Of a stretch of DNA of 64,000 bases, positions 1 through 12,313 are shown piece by piece. The notes under the pieces were generated by a model. That model did not search any database. It had not been told where the DNA came from and saw nothing but the letters and a program-made list of their open reading frames with translations. Each line of letters opens with the position of its first letter. Position 1 is the first letter of the stretch. The DNA comes from Poronia punctata (Eukaryota; Ascomycota; Sordariomycetes; Xylariales; Xylariaceae): the NCBI GenBank assembly GCA_022579005.1, contig MU401664.1, forward strand, positions 1 to 64,000. The letters run 5' to 3'. The position numbers and the translations under genes were made by a program.

Positions 1-3000
1 TTAGTACTTATTATATATTTTAAAATTTTAGTTTAAATAATATAAAACTTAACTATTTTAAAGTTTGCTTATAGTTTTGCTTTTTTTAATTATAGCTATA
101 CTTTTTTATATATTCTTAATATTTTTTTATTATATTAAAATATATTAAAATATTATTAATATAAGCATAGCAAAATTAGTTTAAATAGTTAAATAGTATA
201 TTATTTATATACTTTTAAAATATTAATAGCTTATTAATTAAATTAAATAAAAGTACTTTATATTTATATACTTTATATTAAGTATAAAATATTATAAATC
301 TTTTTATTTTTATTATTATTTAAATTTAATAAAATATTTATTATATATTAATTTTAATAAATATTTTAGCTTTATATATTTATAAAAAGGTTTTTTTAAT
401 TAAAAGTAAAAAGTAATAGTTTTTTTTTATTAAGCTATTAAGCTTTTAATAGTTAATATAAAAGTATAATTTTTTATATAGTTTTTTTATAAATAGTACT
501 AATAACGCTTATAAAGCATTGCTTAGCTTTATAAAAAAATTTTAAAAATAATTTATAAAATATTTTTAAACTGCTTTTAACTTATTAAAAAATATTTTAT
601 ATAATAAGCTATATTTTAAATTATTAAATAATTTTTTTTTAAAAAACTTTATTAAATAGTTTACTTTTTACTATTATAAAAAAAGTTTATTTAAGTTTAC
701 TTTTTTAAAAGTATATAAACAGTTATAATATTTAAAAAATATTACTTTTAATACTTATTTTTTAGTTTTTTACTTTTTTTATTAAAAAACTTTTTAACTT
801 TTTATTTTTCAATAATAAAGTTAATTTTTTTTATATTAATTATTTTAACTTTTTTTTTAAATTAGTTAATTTAAACTTTATATTAAAATAAAAAAGTAAT
901 AAGTAAACAAGATTTAATTAACGCTTTTTTTTTATACTAAGCTATTTTCTTTTTTAATATAAATTTTATATATTTAATATTTACTTTTTAAAAAAGCTTT
1001 ATTTTTAGCGCAGTTTTTTAAATAAGTTATTTTTTATAGCTATAATTATAGCTTATTTTATTTTTTTAAAGTTAGCTTTTATAAAGTTTATTTAAAAGTT
1101 TTTATTTAGTTTTTTTTTATAAAAACTAATATTGCTTTACTTTTTAGCTAAATAATAGTTTTTTTTAATATTTATAAATAAGTATTTTTATTTAAAAAAT
1201 AATTAAATTTTATAAATAAAGTTTAAAAAAATATAAGTTAGTAGTTTTTATAATTTAGTAGTACTTTATACTTAGTAAACTATAATTATTTTAATATTAT
1301 ATTATATTATATTATATATATAGTACTATTAAAAAGATATTTTTAAATATTTATTTCTTTACTTAAAAAGTAGTTATTAAAATTTTATATATTTTTAATA
1401 GCTTTTATTATTAAATCTAATTACTATTTAATAATTAAAGTTTATAATAGTTTTTAAATTTAAATTAGTTTTAATTTTTATTATTAGTAATATATTTATT
1501 GCTATATATATATTAGCTTTTATATTACTTAAAACATTATTTATTTATAAAAAACATTTATTATTTAATAATATATAACTAAATATAAAAAAGTTTGTTT
1601 TTATATACTTATTTATTATACTTATTTTTTTATATATATTAATATTTAGCAATACTTTTTTTAAATAAAAGTTTATTTATTTTAAAGTTATTTTTTTAAA
1701 GTTTGCTTTTTTTTTAAAAAAAAAAAGCGTTAATATTATAATTATAAGCTATAAAAATTGCTTAGATTTAACCTTATTAGTTTAAGCTATATTCTTTTAA
1801 TAAGTAATTATAAAAAATATTTTTTTATTTTTTATAATTAAAGCATTAGCTTTTAATAATAAAAGTTTTTATTTTTTTAGCTAATATTTTAAGTTATAGT
1901 TATAGAAAAGGTTATAAACTAAGTTTTTTTTTTATAAAGTTATATATAGTTTTTTATAACAATATTTAATTTTATTAAGTTTATTTAAATTGTTTTAATA
2001 ATGTTATTATTATAAAAATTATTTCTATTGCTTATAAGCTTTTAAGTTAACTTATATTTATTTTTTTATTAAAAAATATAAACTATTTATATATTATATT
2101 AAATAAATATATTAAAATTAATATTATTATTAAAATATTAAGCTATAGTTTTACGTTATAAATAAGTAACTAATTTATTATAAAACTTTTTTTTTATTTA
2201 GCTTATAAAATTTTTTACTTACTAGCAAGTTATATAAAGCTATTTTTAAAGTTTTAATAGTTAGCTAAGCTTTTTATTTTTAACTTTTAATATTTAATTT
2301 TAATATATTACTTTTAGTTTATATTTTTATATTTACTTTTTAAGTAATTTAAAAGCTTAGTTAATATGTTAATTATGTTAAAGTACTTATTTTATAAATA
2401 TAGCTATAAGCTTTTAGCTATTATATTTTTAAAATATGCTTTAATATTAGCTAGTTTAGCTTTATTATTAATAAACTAGTTTTTATTAGCTTTAAAGCAA
2501 TTATATATATATTATAGCTATACTTTAAATATAACTTTGTTTTTATTTTTTTTATTATAAAAAATAAATATTTTTATTTTTATAAATTTGCAAAGCTATA
2601 CTATTATAATAGTTAAAGTTATAATATTTTAAAATAAAAACTAGCTATAAGCTAGCAGGTTTATTACTTATTAGTTAATATTAATAATTTAACTTTTAAA
2701 ATAATTAATTTTTTTATATACTAATACTAGCTTTTAAGCTATATAGTTTATAATTTTATTTTAGTTTAGTACTAGTAAAAATATATTTTTATTATAATTA
2801 TAACTTTAATTTTTTATTAATTACTTTAAGTGTTATATTTTAGCTCTAAGCTTTATGCTTTTTTTTAATTTTAAATAAGTTAAAAAATAAATTTAATAAA
2901 CTAAGTCAACTATAGTTTATTTACTATTTAATAATAAATAATATATTAAGTTAAGTTAAACCTAATAAGCAATTAGTATTAAAGTTTAAATTTTAAATTT

Positions 3001-6000
3001 TTAAAATATTATATTAAAATAAGTGCTTATTAAGTTATTAAATACTTTAATATTTATAGTTTTATTAAATTTAAAAATTACTTTATATTTATTTTTAATA
3101 AAAGCTATAAATAAAAAACTAAGTTTATTTATTTTTTTAATATATAGCTTAGCAAAAGTTTTTATAATATTTTATATTTTTAATAAAGTTTTTTAATTAT
3201 AAATATATAATAAAAATTTTTAAAAGTATTTTTAATAAAATATTAGTTAAAAACTTAAGCTTAGTTTATTAAAGTATTAAAAGTCTTTTTATTTTTAAAT
3301 TTTTTAAAGTTATAGCTTAAAATTTTAGTACTTATTTTTTAAAAAAAACAAAGTATTATAGTAAATTGTTTATAAGCTTTTACTTATAAAATTTTATTAA
3401 TTTTTAAAATAATTTTAATAAAGTTATTATTTAAATATAGTACTTTAGCTAAAGCTTATTATTTTATAACTATATATATTTTTATACGCTTTTTATTTTT
3501 TTAAGCTATAATTTTAGTTAATATAAGTAGCTAAAGTATTAATTTTAGCAAACTAGTTAAGTAGTATTACTAAGTTAAGTTAGTTTAATTTAAATTAAAT
3601 TAGCAAGCTAAAGCAACGTATTTTTTAACTTATATTAATAACTTTAAAATTATTTTAATTAGGTTATAAAAAAAATAAAGCTTTTAAAAGTAACTTAATT
3701 TATTAATAAAATTTTTAAAGTAAAAGAAAAAAAAAAAGGCTTTTAAGATCTTGTAAAGTATATAAACCTATATACATATACTATAATAAGGCTGCAGCTG
3801 TTTATAAGTATAGGCTTTAATATTTTATAGTTAAAAGAAGTAATAGCTATAAGCTACCTAGTTAGCTATACTGCTATTTAACTAATTTATAACTATTATT
3901 AAATAACTTATAAAACACGTATTATAATTTTACGTTAGCTTTTTTTATATACTATAATTTTATTAAAAAGTTATTAAAATAATTTAATTTAGATTTTTTA
4001 TTTAGCACTTTACTTAAAGTAGCTTTTAAAAGCAATATAAAGCTAAAGCAACTTTAAGTTAAGTTAAAAGCAAGTATAATAATAGTTTTTATTTTTAAAC
4101 TTTGCTTTTTTATAGTTACTAATTTAACTATTAATTAGTAGAAGTCTAGCTAAAGTAAATATAATTATAATATGTTATTATTAATAATACTATATTAACT
4201 TAATTAATTAAAAAAAAACAGTTATAAAAGCTTTTTTTAGCAAGTTTAATATAGCTATAAAAGTTTATATTATAATTAAAACCTATTAGCAATATAAAGA
4301 AAATACGTACTTGCTATATATTTAATATATAAAAAACGCATATTTTTTATATACTAGTTATATACTATATATATATACTATATATATACTTTTTTAATAA
4401 AGTAAGTTTAACATAATTAATAACAAATATATAAAAAACTAAATATTTATGTTTATAAGATATTTGTGTTTTAATAGCTTTAATGTAGTTAAAAAAGTTA
4501 AGGGTATTAAAAGGGATTCTAACAAAATAGCTTATTTTTAAAGCAGGTTTTTTTAAATAGTATTTTTAGCTTAGTTATTTAAGTTTTAATATACTATAGC
4601 ACCTAATTAGCTAAGCAAAAAAAATAAAAATAAAAACATTTTAGGCTAAAGTATTAAATTAATAAATTGCTTTAGTTATATATATAAAAACTTTAAAAAC
4701 TAAATTAATAAAGCTTTTAAAAACTAATGAAATTATTTATTTAAGCAAATTGCTATAAATTAGCATTTTTATAATAAAAATCTTAATAATAAAGTATTAA
4801 TACTTTTTATAATTAAATAATATTTTAAGCATTTATTTAATTACTATTTATAAAGCTTTAATATAAAAATATTAAAAACTTTATTTAAGTACTTTATAAA
4901 AAAAGTATAAATAGTTTATAAAAAATAAGTTATTATTATTAAATTAAATAAATAACTTTTATAATTATAAATAGTTATAAACTTATTAGTTAATAAAATA
5001 TTTATTATATTAAAGATTTTAATACTTAATACTTAAGCTTAAAATAGTACTAGTAAATAATTTAGCTAAATTATTAAAAAACGTACTAAGTATATAAAAA
5101 CTAGCATAAAGCTTTTAAAAAGCTTATAAGTTAAAATTAATAAAGCTATAGTTTATTTTTTAAACTAAATACTTAAATATATATTTTATTAAAAAACTTT
5201 ATATAAATAGTTTTATATTTATTTTATATTTTAAAATAGCTATATTATAATTAAAAAGCTTAAACTAAACTATTTATAAGTTTATAGTTATAAAGCTTAT
5301 ATTTTTACTACTAATATATAAAACAAATATTTTTTAAAACTATGCTTTAAAGCTTAAATAAGTTATTTTATTAGCTATAAGTTAACTAATATATATAAAA
5401 TTTAAAATCTTTTAACTAATTAAAAATGTAAATTTTAATAAAAACTAAATATTTAATAAAAAGCTTAATAAATTAAAAAATAAGCTTTAAACATTTAATT
5501 ATAAATTTTTTATAAATTCTTTTAAATAAAACTTTAATTTTTAAGTTTAAATTTTAATACTAAAATATTAACTTTAATAAAAATAAAAATAAACTTAAAT
5601 ATATACTATAATACTTAAATATTAAAAGCAAAGTAACTAATAAGTATAATATTAAAAATATTAAATACTTTAAGCTAAATAAAACTAATTATTTTTATAT
5701 TAACTTAAAATTTTAACTCTATTTTATATTTTTATAATTCTTTTTAAATTTAGTAATGCTTATAATAATTAACAATACTAATTTTAATAAGTATTATAAT
5801 ACGTTTTTTGCTTTACTTAAAGCTTGCTAAGCAAAAATATTTATAAATAATAAGTATAATAATATATTTTGTTTACTTTATTTAAATATAAGCGTTAATA
5901 AAAAGTTTTTGCTTTTTTTGCTAAGCTGCTTAAACTATTAAAATTAACTTAAAATGCTTATATTAGTAATAATAAATAAATAAAATATTAAAAAGCTATA

Positions 6001-8105
6001 TTTAATATTAAATATTTATATATTTTTAAATTAATATATAATATATAAGTAAGCAAAGCTATAAAAGTAAAAATGCTTAAACGTTTACTATACTACTTTA
6101 ATAATACTTTTAAAATATAAAGAAATTATAAAAACTAGTTATAATAGCTTTTTTTATAAATATAAAATTAAAAAAACTATTTTATTATATTAAAGCAAGC
6201 TTTTACTACTTTTATAATTATATAAAAAACTTAAAAAAAAAAATTAAAAAGTAAGTTTTTTAAAGCTAAAAATAACTACTTAGTTAATTATAAATAAATA
6301 AGCTTTTAAAAAAGAGTTTTTGCTTATATAGCTAAAAACTATTAAATATTAAATTATATATAAATATATATTTATAAGTTTAATAAAAAAAGCTTTAACT
6401 TAAAGTATAAAGTATAAATTGTATTTTAAAATAACTAATAGCTTATAAATAAATATAAAAATATATATATTTTTACTTTTACTAAAACGTTTTTTAAAAT
6501 ACTAGCTATTATTATAGCTACGTTTAACTTTAAAATAAAATAATATAATATAATTAACGCTTTTATTAATATATTGCTTTAAAAACTAATTTATATAAAA
6601 ATGCTTTATAGCTATAAAAAAAATATTTTATACTTTTTAAAAGTAGTTTATAAATTATAAAAATTACTATTACTATAATAAAAAAGGCTTATATTAATGC
6701 TTTTAAAGCTTAAATTTAAGCTAGTGCTTTATAAACTTTATATTTATATTAAAAGTAAAATATTACTATTTATATATATTAAGAACTTTATACTTGCTTA
6801 TTAAAAAGCTTATAAAACTAAAGCTTTTATAGCTATTAAAGCTTAAAGAATAAATATTAACTAATTAAACGTTATAAATTAAAGTATTTTTTAAGTATAA
6901 AAATTATTAAAAATTATAAATAAGGTTTAATTTAGCTATTTTAACCTATATATATTAAAAGAATATATAAATTAAATATTTTTTTAGCAAAATGTTATTA
7001 ATACTTATAAAATTTATTAAGCTACTTTTATATAAAAAAACTACTATTTATTTAAAAGTTTATTATTATTAACGTAAAATTAAATTAATTATATATATTA
7101 TAATTATTATTAAACTAAAAATTACTTTTATTACTTTATAACTTTTATGCTTTAATAATAACTTTTTACTTATTTACTATATTAGTATTAACTAAGTTTT
7201 AAATTATTTTTAAGCAAATTAACGCTTTGCTTTATAATTTAAAAATAAAAGTAAGCTTAAAATAGCTAGCAATTTATTATTTATAAATAATAGTATTAAC
7301 TAAAAAGGCTTATAAGTATATACTATACTTTTTTAGTAGTTTTATTAAATAAAAAGTAAATAAATAAAATATTATTATTACTTTTACTATTAAAGCAAAA
7401 CTTTTTATATTAGCTTAAGCTATAAAAAAAAGCTATATTTATTAGCTAACTTATTAATAAGCTTAATATTAATTTAAAATAAAAGTATATTACTATTTAA
7501 TATAATAACTAAGAAACTATTAGTTTAGTAAATAAAAATATTATAACTTTTAAAATAAAATTATAGTATATTAATATATATAACTATTAACTATATTAAA
7601 AAGTAATTAATAAAATGCTTTAAATAGTTTATATATTAATAAATTTAATAATAGCTAATAATTTTATAAAGTTTTTAATATAAAATAAGTAAGCAAGCTT
7701 TTTAAAGCTAATTAATTTAATTAACATTAAAGCTATTTAAACTAAAATTAACTAGCTTATTACTATAAAAGTATAAAAAAACTAAAAAAAAAAATTAAAA
7801 TAATTTAAATATATATAACTATTATTATAAAAGCTATAATACTATAAATTAAAAGTATTATTTATAGCTTTAAAATAAACTAATATATTAAGCTATTTTA
7901 AAAAAGTATATTAAAATTAATAAGTTATAAAATAATAAAAATTAATATAATGCTTATATAATAAAAATTATATAGCTATAGTAAAAACTACTATAAAAAA
8001 AAAGGTTTTTTATAAAAAATCTTTTTTTACTTATTTAATATAAGAAAATTTTATAGTAAAAAAAAGATTTAGCTCTTTATGCGTATATTAATTAATTTAT
8101 ATAAT
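1..8105. repeat. AT-rich RIP-type block, no intact gene
   Basis: About 8.1 kb is composed almost entirely of A and T with no open frame of useful length on either strand. Most surviving cytosines stand before T and most surviving guanines after A, so CpA and TpG, the substrates of repeat-induced point mutation, are strongly depleted. This is the known signature of RIP acting on multicopy transposons in Pezizomycotina. Two less degraded islands lie near 3740-3860 and 4430-4560 and may mark borders between elements. The block ends sharply near 8105. By eye the top strand is T-rich before about 3.7 kb and A-rich after about 4.7 kb. The original element type cannot be read from the sequence. Confidence 0.85.
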
Positions 8106-8212
8106 TTAGCTAATCTGCTTAGTTCTAACACCATCTGCCTCTCCTCGGTCCCGAAGAGCAAAACATGCACCTGAGCTGACTACATGGAGACAGCGCTACC
8201 CATACCTTACCA

Positions 8213-8346
8213 TAGCCCACCTACGTCTACCTTGAAAAATTCTTACATCTAATAAGTTTCTCTACTTAGTACACATTGGATCCATCCCTTCAAAGTAGGG
8301 AACTCCTTGGATATAGGAATTTTTCAAGGTAGACGTAGGTAGGCTA
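8213..8346. mobile_element. 134-bp TA-flanked inverted-repeat element (MITE-like)
   Basis: The arms 8219-8242 and 8317-8340 are perfect 24-bp reverse complements. The match extends outward with two mismatches to about 31 bp. Each side ends in a TA dinucleotide (8213-8214 and 8345-8346), as expected for the target-site duplication of Tc1/mariner-type elements. The interior of about 75 bp has no coding capacity. I infer a non-autonomous mariner-type MITE. A simple foldback sequence of other origin is possible, because only one copy is present in the window. Confidence 0.55.
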
Positions 8347-8990
8347 CCTACCTTACTAGGGCGCAAATAATACCTAATGCTGTGAAAAGACGTTTCGCAC
8401 ACCCGTCCATCACCACCAAGTAACCGTCACAGTTTACTACTTCACAGGGCTGTAACGCAAGCATAATAATTTAGAAAAGTGCATGACTTCGATATATAGC
8501 TAGAGACATGTAAGTTTCGCTTTGAAAAATTTACATTTAAGCGTTTTATTGAAGATAGTATCAATATGTATTGCTACCGGCCGCCGGCCGCCTCCGATTC
8601 CCGGCGCTGCTGTTTGTTGTATCCGGACCTTTACGAGTTGTACCTAAACACGCATGCCTACAAAACCATCCCCGGACCCTACACCCCCATACTACCCTTG
8701 TAATCAAGCAATACGTGCATGGTAGCTATCGTACATTTACCACAGCAAACTATATAAGAAATCTATACTCCCTACTTGTAGTTATCCGCCTTTTATTACC
8801 ATACCTCTTCTAATCCAAAATGTAGCTTATATATACATGGGTACATCTCGTAAAAGCATGCTAGATAGAAAATTATATACTATGCCTTCGGGCACTGTTA
8901 ATTATATAGTCAATATCCATAAGATCAAAGTACGGTAACCTAGGTATTGGTAAATTTGGAAAAGTCGGAGTCCGAGAATGGAACAAACAG

Positions 8991-9050
8991 TATTCCGTTG
9001 AGTGAAAAGGAATTCCGTAGAGTGAAAGGGTATTCCGTAGAGTGAGAGGG
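8991..9050. repeat. Three tandem 20-bp units
   Basis: Three consecutive 20-bp units begin at 8991, 9011 and 9031 with consensus WATTCCGTAGAGTGAAAGGG. They differ at only a few positions. No function is evident. Confidence 0.85.
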
Positions 9051-9253
9051 TCTTTCTTCTATATAAGTTTGGTAATTAAAATTTTCATCCTAGAAACGAC
9101 ATTTACAAAGTATCCTAAACCTCAATTCTTAGTGCGTATAGCAATACTATCAAAAGTCACGATGGCAGATATTGTTATGGACCACAAGTAGGTTAGGTGT
9201 CCGGATAAGAGTCAGAGTCAGATCAGTGGATAGATGCAAGACCCAGACACGAA

Positions 9254-9304
9254 TATCCAACATCCAACATCCACTATCCACTATCCATTATCCATTATCC
9301 ATCC
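9254..9304. repeat. Short degenerate tandem array (ATCCAAC/ATCCATT)
   Basis: About 50 bp consists of 7-8 bp units of the form ATCCAAC, ATCCACT and ATCCATT in succession. It is a simple-sequence tract outside any gene. Confidence 0.8.
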
Positions 9305-12300
9305 TCTCGTCGAAAATCCCCATCCCCGCTTGGATGGATTCAAGGACGTACCTATGAGCTCTACTGCAGCTTTGAAAAACCACCCGTTTGTATTCTTGGG
9401 CCTCTGCTGAAATAATAGCAAACCAGCTTTTACGTAGCGCCTTGGATGAGTCGACCGGGGTTATTGTTCTCTCAAAAAAAAACCCCGGGGTCCGTGTGGC
9501 CTTTCAGGTTTTGCACAGATCGAACATACGGTATCCCTGGGAGTCCAGACGTTCAATTTTGGAGTTGTCGGGACCTACGAAGTCTACCCTACACCGGACA
9601 GATGTACAACAGTGTCCCCGAGGGCTCCGGACAACTCTGAGAGAGGGGCAAAACGCGTCGGACCCGTGGGACTGTGCCCCAACGGTGTGTCCTGTCGCGT
9701 GTGTCATAGTTAACAGCTTGATTCGGAGACCCTACTCCCCGGGGCAGGGGCTTCCGCCCTGAAAGTTGTGACTCACACGATATACCAGGATCTGGGACAA
9801 GAGAATACGAGAGTGTCGAGGCAGAACTGTACGTTTCTGAACTTGGTCATCGAGTCGGGGCGGACGAGGAAGGAGCATACGGGAGTAGTACCTACCTACA
9901 GTGTTGAATTTTAGCGATGGTTTTGCTCTGAACCTTCCAAGTCCGTGTCGTAACTAACGTATGGGGCAGAGCCGTGATGCGTCACGCTTCTTTTCAAATC
10001 TTACAGTTTCTCCGGTCCTTGGCACTACAGTACGAGTTGGCAGGTACCTCTCTTGCAAACGCACCAGAGAGCCCAGATCCTTCCCCCAAGTCCAAAGAAA
10101 TACGGTGTCCAGCTCGTTTGGCCCGGTCTTTCCCGCCGCTCCTCAATTCAATGGTAGAATCTGTCCCAGATCCATCAGCCAATCAATTTCCCGGCATTCC
10201 CTGGTCAAAAAAAGGGGGCGCTTTGTCACTACCGAGGCAGCATCTACCGGTGTAAATCTGGTGCTGACTAAGGAAGGGAGCCTGACATCTCTCTCAATCA
10301 TCATTTCCTATCAAGATACGTATTCATCACATGTTATGAAAAGTTTCTTGGTAGATGGGAGAAAGAGGAAGGAGGTCAAGAACGCCCCCTGAGATGTAGG
10401 CGTTCCTTTGAAGTCCCCGGTCCAATGGGATATCTCCCAGAGACGGCGACGTGCAGGCTGGGCACCACGTACACAATATAAGCATGAGCAGCCAAGCATG
10501 TAAAGACTGACAGAAAAAGGAGAGAAAAGGACTCCGTACGTGTGCTCCGAGACAAAATGGCCCCCGGGAATCTTCTCTAAATGGAGGAAGGCTGAAAGGC
10601 GCCATCTTCTCAGCAGCGGCCGGCGGCATGAAGAGGCTGCTGTAGACCGAGTCATCCCACCAACAGCAGATATAGGAAAAAAAAGGTTATACTTGATCGT
10701 TATGTGATGTAGTGTGATCTGCTGCGATACGACCCGACATGACATGTCACCCCGTAGTCCCCTCTGGTCGGATCTGGCTGGTTATAAATATGTGTCGTTT
10801 CCCCCGGAGCTCAAAATATCTCTCTTTTGGTTACCATTAGCAACATCTTTCTCGGGTTCAATTCGCCGCAATCGGAATCCCCGTTAAACTTGCCTGAGAG
10901 ACTCGTCTTCTAGAATATGCCCCTCTGGTCGAAGGGAACAAAATAGGGAAGAAAAGAGTCCAAAGCGACCGAATTTCCAAGGCGGCCGACAACTGTCGGA
11001 TGAATAGCATATAAGAAGATTCCGGCATAATGAAATAGGGAGGATAAGAGAGAGGGAACGAATGAACCCACGCCGAACGTCCGATGACCGAAGACGAGAT
11101 GCTCCAACGAATACCCCCCGAGAAACGTACCATCCTACATCAAGACGATTTACACCCGAGATACCTTCGTCGGCATAAAATCAACCAGTAAACAAGACCA
11201 TCAGAGAGAGCAAGACGGCGAAATATGGGCTAGCGACCGAGGCAAATACTGTAGGAAAATAACAACATGCCGTCGACTCGAGTTATCGAGCCGTCAAATT
11301 CAAGTATCTGGCCGACCTATTTTCTTCTACTCGGCCTTGAACTGGGGGAACTATGGGACAAGAAAACCCGGAATAATCGAATTTGCCGGCCCCTCGCCGA
11401 GATACATGCTTAGCCTGGTGGATGTGATCTTTACGTCGTTGGAATAAGCCTACCACTACCGATAACACCGTTTGTCTCAACTGCACCAACGTCCCGATGA
11501 TGGGATAATACTGCACGCTGTTCAGTATACAAGCAGCCGTTAAGCCAAGTACCCAAATGACTATGTTTTTTTATTTTGATGGAAACACGTCGCACATCTT
11601 CCCAGGGCTCACATAGAGATCAGTGGCGAAATTGATAAAGGTAGGACCCGGTCTTACTTACACAAGAAAAGGGTGGAAGTCAGACGTAGACATATAGATT
11701 GAGTGAGTAAGGTAGGCAACAGTAGAAAATCCCTTCTTAACCGGCACAAACTCTTTTATTCCAACCTTCTATTGCCTATCTAGCATTGAGTAAGTAGGAG
11801 AAAGGTTTATTATCGTACCGATTCGAGACGAGACTCTTGGGTTATATGCCGGCTAACCGTGCTGAGCTCCCAACCGACATGACTACCATAGGGGGACGTC
11901 AACAGATGGCAAATACCGACGGGGCGATCTGATTCACGAGCGCTGAAAAGCAAAATGAGTAAAATAAACTGGTAAGCTAATTCATACAATGCTTTGAAAT
12001 GGGAGCATGAGATGACGAATGTAAACCGGAAGGCCGGTTCTCTAATTCTTTTATTTCTGTCGGATTTTCTCATAATACAGTCCAAAACACCACCGTAACC
12101 CAAATAGTTAGCCCGACAAAAGCAAACGCTACCCCGTTTATTTCGCCAGTACCGCCGTGTAGAAACCCCAGGTACAGTCTTGCTTAGCTACCTATTAAAA
12201 TACACCAAGTTTGTGTCCCATGAGCTTGCTGTGAGTGAATACACGACTTCTCCATAGCAAAAAAATATGAACATGACGCTTCAGATCTAGTGGTTGCCCG

Positions 12301-12313
12301 GTAGTGGCATCGC

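Larger units (their letters stand above)
8106..12313. other. 4.2 kb region without a supported gene
   Basis: Base composition returns to about half GC at 8105. The longest open frames (124-144 codons, near 9388-9762, 9961-10392 and, on the minus strand, 10311-10745) overlap one another on opposite strands and resemble no family I know. I see no splice-linked coding structure. The stretch holds an inverted-repeat element at 8213-8346, a 20-bp tandem array at 8991-9050 and a short TATCCA-type array at 9254-9304. It also includes whatever terminator lies downstream of the RNA polymerase III subunit gene. Confidence 0.6.

Noticed and set aside
9388..10745. Open frames of 124-144 codons on both strands
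   Set aside because: They overlap on opposite strands, have no recognisable domain, and no splice structure supports any of them.
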